Assembly: GCA_003514765.1 (NCBI GenBank)
Contig: DOOY01000191.1
Location: 1-10,292, forward strand
Origin: Nitrosomonas sp.
Lineage (GTDB): Bacteria > Pseudomonadota > Gammaproteobacteria > Burkholderiales > Nitrosomonadaceae
Direction of reading: 5' to 3'
DNA: 10,292 bases
The notes under the pieces were generated by a model. It was not told where the DNA came from, made no database searches, and saw nothing but the letters and a program-made list of their open reading frames with translations. The first letter of the stretch is position 1; every line of letters starts with the position of its first letter. Positions 7,877 through 10,292 of the stretch are shown in pieces. Both the position numbers and the translations under genes were made by a program.

Positions 7877-8623
7877 ATGTTTCGAAATGAACTTGAAAAT
7901 CACCTGAATCAATTGCTGGATATCTCCCGTTTTCAGGATTATTGCCCAAATGGACTGCAAGTGGAAGGGCGAGACCGTATTCACAAAATTATAACCGGCG
8001 TTACAGCATCGCTTGAACTGCTGGAAGCAGCCATTGCATGCGAAGCAGATGCCGTGCTCGTGCATCATGGGTACTTCTGGCGCGGAGAAGATGCGCGCAT
8101 CACCGGCATGAAAGGCCGTCGCATTGCGAGGCTTGTTAAAAATGAACTCAATCTGTTTGCTTATCATCTGCCGCTGGATATTCACCCGCAACTGGGCAAC
8201 AATGCACAACTGGCAAAACAACTGGAATTTACTGAAACAGGGCGGTTTGGTGAGCAGGATATTGCTTTTCATGGAAAGCTGACTGAGACGATGCCGCTGA
8301 GTGCATTGGAAGCAAAAATTTCACGGATACTGGCACGCGAACCACTCGTCGTTGGCAATCCTGATCAATCAATCAAAAAAATTGCCTGGTGTACCGGTGC
8401 TGCGCAAAGCTATTTTGATGCGGCCATTGCGCAGGATGTCGATGCCTTTGTTACCGGTGAAATTTCAGAGCAGACAGTACATGCAGCGCGCGAATCCGGG
8501 GTGGCTTTTATTGCAGCAGGTCATCATGCTACGGAACGCTACGGCGTACAGGCATTAGGTGAGCATCTGGCACAAAGATTCGAAATTCAGCATCAGTTTA
8601 TCGATATCGACAATCCGGTCTAA
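7877..8623 (+). CDS. Nif3-like dinuclear metal-centre protein (YbgI/DUF34 family)
   Basis: The 248-residue protein matches the Nif3/YbgI family (E. coli YbgI, 247 residues), toroidal hexamers with a two-metal site, often annotated as GTP cyclohydrolase 1 type 2 homologues although the physiological reaction is unsettled. The putative metal ligands are all present: His63-His64 in LVHHGYFW, Asp101 in HLPLDIHP, and His216 with Glu220 in GHHATERYG. The N-terminus carries DYCPNGLQVEG (21-31), another family signature, and DVDAFVTGEISEQTVH (187-202) matches the C-terminal half. No signal peptide is seen, so it is cytoplasmic. AGGA nine bases before the ATG supports this start. It is divergent from the DegS-like gene, a neighbourhood also known from other proteobacteria, but a functional link is not shown by the sequence. 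Confidence 0.94.
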   Translation: MFRNELENHLNQLLDISRFQDYCPNGLQVEGRDRIHKIITGVTASLELLEAAIACEADAVLVHHGYFWRGEDARITGMKGRRIARLVKNELNLFAYHLPLDIHPQLGNNAQLAKQLEFTETGRFGEQDIAFHGKLTETMPLSALEAKISRILAREPLVVGNPDQSIKKIAWCTGAAQSYFDAAIAQDVDAFVTGEISEQTVHAARESGVAFIAAGHHATERYGVQALGEHLAQRFEIQHQFIDIDNPV

Positions 8624-8675
8624 CCGGCTTTATTTAACTGTTTTATACTGATCGTACATATGCAGAGGTCTGCCG

Positions 8676-8789
8676 TTAATCTTTTTTACTGCCGTCATCT
8701 TTTTTTTTGCCTGAGAACATTGTCCACCAGATGACAAAAACAAATAAACCCGCCGCCACAAATGCTTCAAGTACCAGTAACCACCACAT
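8676..8789 (-). CDS. 37-residue single-helix membrane peptide, hypothetical
   Basis: A short minus-strand gene lies between the Nif3-like gene and mltA. The product begins MWWLLVLEAFVAAGLFVF, continues VIWWTMFSG and ends KKKDDGSKKD. Residues 2-25 form one strongly hydrophobic, Trp-bordered helix, and the tail is rich in Lys and Asp. By the positive-inside rule the C-terminus should face the cytoplasm. Support for a real gene is the GAGG Shine-Dalgarno nine bases before the ATG, a plausible promoter behind it, and the clean helix-plus-charged-tail layout; length and composition alone would not suffice. I do not recognise a named family. It might be a small accessory subunit or regulator of a membrane complex, but that is speculation. 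It is convergent with the Nif3-like gene (52 bases between stops) and divergent from mltA (71 bases between starts). Confidence 0.7.
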   Translation of the reverse strand: MWWLLVLEAFVAAGLFVFVIWWTMFSGKKKDDGSKKD

Positions 8790-8809
8790 ATATAAAATCC
8801 TCAGCTTGT

Positions 8810-8839
8810 TGTATAGTTGTATCGTTTTAATTTTAACAA
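8810..8839 (-). promoter_or_regulatory. Candidate promoter for the small membrane-peptide gene
   Basis: On the minus strand, TTGTTA (8839-8834) and TATACA (8815-8810) are separated by 18 bases; each matches four of six consensus positions. The pair lies 21 bases upstream of the small gene's ATG, ahead of its GAGG site. The same AT-rich 71 bases must also serve mltA in the other direction, where only poor matches exist (TTGTAT at 8817-8822 with TGTAAC at 8840-8845). Confidence 0.35.
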
Positions 8840-8860
8840 TGTAACTCTAACCAATATTCA

Positions 8861-10069
8861 ATGAAAAACCAATCTTGTTTTTCGATCATTCTGTTTCTTA
8901 CACTGCTCGCTGCATGTGCGAGCGAGACCCCTGTCCAGCCAGAACCGCCTGAAAAAATAATTGAACAGCCTGCTGAACCCGGGGTTTCAGTTCAGGAAGA
9001 ATCACGTCTATCCAGGCATATTCCGGCGCAGTGGTCAGATTTGACGGGTTGGCAGGAGGACGATTTGCGATCAGCCTGGCAGGCTTTTCTGCAAAGCTGT
9101 CATGTACTGAAGAATCAGCCTTTATGGCAGCAGACATGTACAGCCGCCGCACTTATACAACCTGCTGATAATGGCAGCCTGAGAAACTTTTTTGAAAATA
9201 ATTTCACGCCTTACCAGGTTATCGGCAGCGATGGCAGCGATGAAGGACTGGTTACCGGATATTACGAGCCTTTGTTGCACGGTAGCCGCCGGCCATCGGA
9301 ACGTTACCGCTTTCCGCTATACGCTGCGCCGGATGAGTTGCTGATTATCGATCTCGGAGCACTCTACCCTGAGTTGAAGGATTTACGCCTGCGAGGCCGT
9401 CTGGACGGCCGCAAGGTCGTGCCTTACTATAGCCGCGCAGAAATTATGAATAATCCGGCCATGTTGGATGGCCATGAATTGTTATGGGTAGACGATGAAG
9501 TTGAGTTATTCTTTCTGCAAATTCAGGGTTCCGGAAGAATTCAGCTGGACACGGGTGAAATCGTCAAAATCGGCTTTGCCGACCAGAATGGTTATCCATA
9601 TAATTCAATAGGCAGAATCCTGGTGCAACAAGGTGAACTATCTCTGGACAAGGCCTCCATGCAGGGCATCAAACAGTGGGGCCAACAAAATCCGGATAAA
9701 CTGCCAGCCTTATTACAACAAAATGCACGCTATGTATTTTTCCGTGAATTACCCGGTGACCTGACCGGCCCGATCGGGGCGCTGGGCGTGCCGCTGACGG
9801 CAGGCAGAAGTATTGCAATTGATCCACGTTCGATTCCTCAGGGTGCGCCTGTTTTTCTGGCAACGACATGGCCCAATTCCAGCAGGCCGCTTAACCGTTT
9901 AATGGTGGCGCAAGATACCGGCGGCGCGATCAAAGGCGGTATACGCGCCGATTTCTTCTGGGGTTATGGCCCCGAGGCGGGTAATCAGGCTGGAAAAATG
10001 AAACAACAGGGTAAAATGTGGGTGCTGATGCCGCATGGCTACACCGCACCGCAACTTGCGCAACAATAA
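8861..10069 (+). CDS. mltA: Membrane-bound lytic murein transglycosylase A (lipoprotein)
   Basis: MltA cleaves the MurNAc-GlcNAc bond of peptidoglycan, forming 1,6-anhydromuropeptides, and sits on the inner face of the outer membrane. Residues 1-18 are a lipoprotein signal (MKNQSCFSIILFL..) ending in the lipobox LAAC, with lipidated Cys19; Ser20 next to it does not signal inner-membrane retention. The MltA domain contains GLVTGYYEPLLHGSR (129-143), GRKVVPYYSRAEI (183-195), FLQIQGSGRIQL (218-229) and GFADQNGYPYNSIGR (238-252). The C-terminal 3D domain has the three aspartates Asp321 (IAIDPRSIP), Asp352 (VAQDTGGAI, matching the catalytic Asp of E. coli MltA) and Asp364 (RADFFWG). The 402-residue length is somewhat longer than E. 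coli MltA (365), mainly through a Pro/Glu-rich linker at 20-50. No Shine-Dalgarno precedes the ATG, but the signal peptide fixes the start. Confidence 0.96.
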   Translation: MKNQSCFSIILFLTLLAACASETPVQPEPPEKIIEQPAEPGVSVQEESRLSRHIPAQWSDLTGWQEDDLRSAWQAFLQSCHVLKNQPLWQQTCTAAALIQPADNGSLRNFFENNFTPYQVIGSDGSDEGLVTGYYEPLLHGSRRPSERYRFPLYAAPDELLIIDLGALYPELKDLRLRGRLDGRKVVPYYSRAEIMNNPAMLDGHELLWVDDEVELFFLQIQGSGRIQLDTGEIVKIGFADQNGYPYNSIGRILVQQGELSLDKASMQGIKQWGQQNPDKLPALLQQNARYVFFRELPGDLTGPIGALGVPLTAGRSIAIDPRSIPQGAPVFLATTWPNSSRPLNRLMVAQDTGGAIKGGIRADFFWGYGPEAGNQAGKMKQQGKMWVLMPHGYTAPQLAQQ

Positions 10070-10074
10070 TTTGG

Positions 10075-10292
10075 TCACTTATCCGTCAGTGTCGTATCTT
10101 GCACAAACTTGTCCTGATCGAATTGCTCCGGTTTTTTTCCAGGCAAATGCCTGGGAAGTTTTAGTTTGGCCAGCTTCAGAAGTGGCCCGCCATGCAAAAC
10201 AATCGCATCTTTCAGCGTTGCGCCGTTGCCTTCCTGAATACTGAGATATAACTGTAGATAATCATTCTGTTCGGTATTCTCATAGCCATCCG
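10075..10292 (-). CDS. 3' end of an unidentified gene, truncated by window edge
   Basis: A minus-strand frame enters from the right edge and runs 72 complete codons, including the stop (TGA, read at 10077-10075). The visible C-terminal part begins DGYENTEQNDYLQLYLSIQE, then has GNGATLKDAIVLHGGPLL and a basic stretch KLAKLKLPRHLPGKK, and ends FVQDTTLTDK. Composition is soluble and mixed, with no membrane segment or known motif. I do not recognise the family. It ends 5 bases from the mltA stop, tail to tail, with no terminator between. The competing plus-strand frame (10035-10244) overlaps the end of mltA and reads less protein-like. The start and most of the protein lie outside the window. Confidence 0.6.
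   Translation of the reverse strand, partial: DGYENTEQNDYLQLYLSIQEGNGATLKDAIVLHGGPLLKLAKLKLPRHLPGKKPEQFDQDKFVQDTTLTDK

Noticed and set aside
7455..7949. Minus-strand frame of 164 codons as an intact gene
   Set aside because: Its start lies inside the Nif3-like gene and its end inside the protease gene, both certain; only the intergenic part is kept as a low-confidence observation.
8615..8627. CCGGT-CTA-ACCGG hairpin at the stop of the Nif3-like gene
   Set aside because: Only a 5-bp stem with a 3-base loop, overlapping the stop codon and followed by a broken T run; too weak to call a terminator.
8662..8673. GCAGA-GG-TCTGC inverted repeat before a T run
   Set aside because: Two-base loop and nine bases before the T run, which itself encodes Lys codons of the small minus-strand gene.
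10139..10154. CCAGGC-AAAT-GCCTGG palindrome as an mltA terminator
   Set aside because: No T run follows on the plus strand, and it lies inside the coding frame of the minus-strand gene.
10035..10244. Plus-strand frame of 69 codons at the right edge
   Set aside because: Overlaps the end of mltA out of frame; the opposite strand gives a better protein-like reading that continues beyond the window.
1..10292. Mobile element, CRISPR array, tRNA/rRNA or defence system
   Set aside because: No transposase, integrase other than XerC, regular repeat-spacer pattern, cloverleaf or toxin-antitoxin pair was seen; XerC has housekeeping context, not that of an integron or phage.

Overview
The window looks like chromosomal DNA from a Gram-negative proteobacterium of moderate GC content. 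The best guess is a betaproteobacterium of the Nitrosomonadales type. That guess rests on the gene order dapF - DUF484 gene - xerC - hslV - hslU, and on a Nif3-like gene lying head-to-head with an HtrA-type protease. Both arrangements are familiar from beta- and gammaproteobacteria, but no species can be named from sequence alone. An outer-membrane lipoprotein (MltA), DAP-type peptidoglycan synthesis (DapF) and a membrane-anchored periplasmic protease confirm a diderm cell.

Layout. Bases 1-4504 are all on the + strand: dapF (its first codons lie left of the window), a DUF484/GAF-like gene, xerC (overlapping the DUF484 gene by 17 bases), then hslV and hslU. A strong hairpin at 4521-4546 closes this block and also faces the convergent minus-strand pair. 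That pair, in transcription order, is a DegS/AlgW-like anchored serine protease (7615-6476) followed 48 bases later by a multi-pass transporter resembling the BT1/folate-biopterin family (6427-4772). A 261-base spacer (7616-7876) separates the protease from a divergent Nif3-like metal protein (7877-8623). A 37-codon minus-strand gene for a single-helix membrane peptide (8789-8676) sits in the gap between the Nif3-like gene and mltA (8861-10069). At the right edge the 3' end of an unidentified minus-strand gene (10292-10075) meets mltA tail to tail, only 5 bases away.

Function. Most genes are housekeeping: lysine/peptidoglycan precursor synthesis (DapF), chromosome dimer resolution (XerC), ATP-dependent proteolysis in the cytoplasm (HslVU), envelope proteolysis (DegS-like) and murein turnover (MltA). 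DapF, DegS-like and MltA all bear on the cell envelope, but the genes lie in separate transcription units and nothing shows they form one pathway.

There is no sign of a mobile element, CRISPR array, tRNA, rRNA, toxin-antitoxin or defence system, and I found no convincing new multi-gene system. The less explained items are the 37-residue membrane peptide, the BT1-like transporter behind the protease, the truncated gene at the right edge, and two intergenic stretches (4547-4771 and 7616-7876) holding short repeats or unassigned reading frames.
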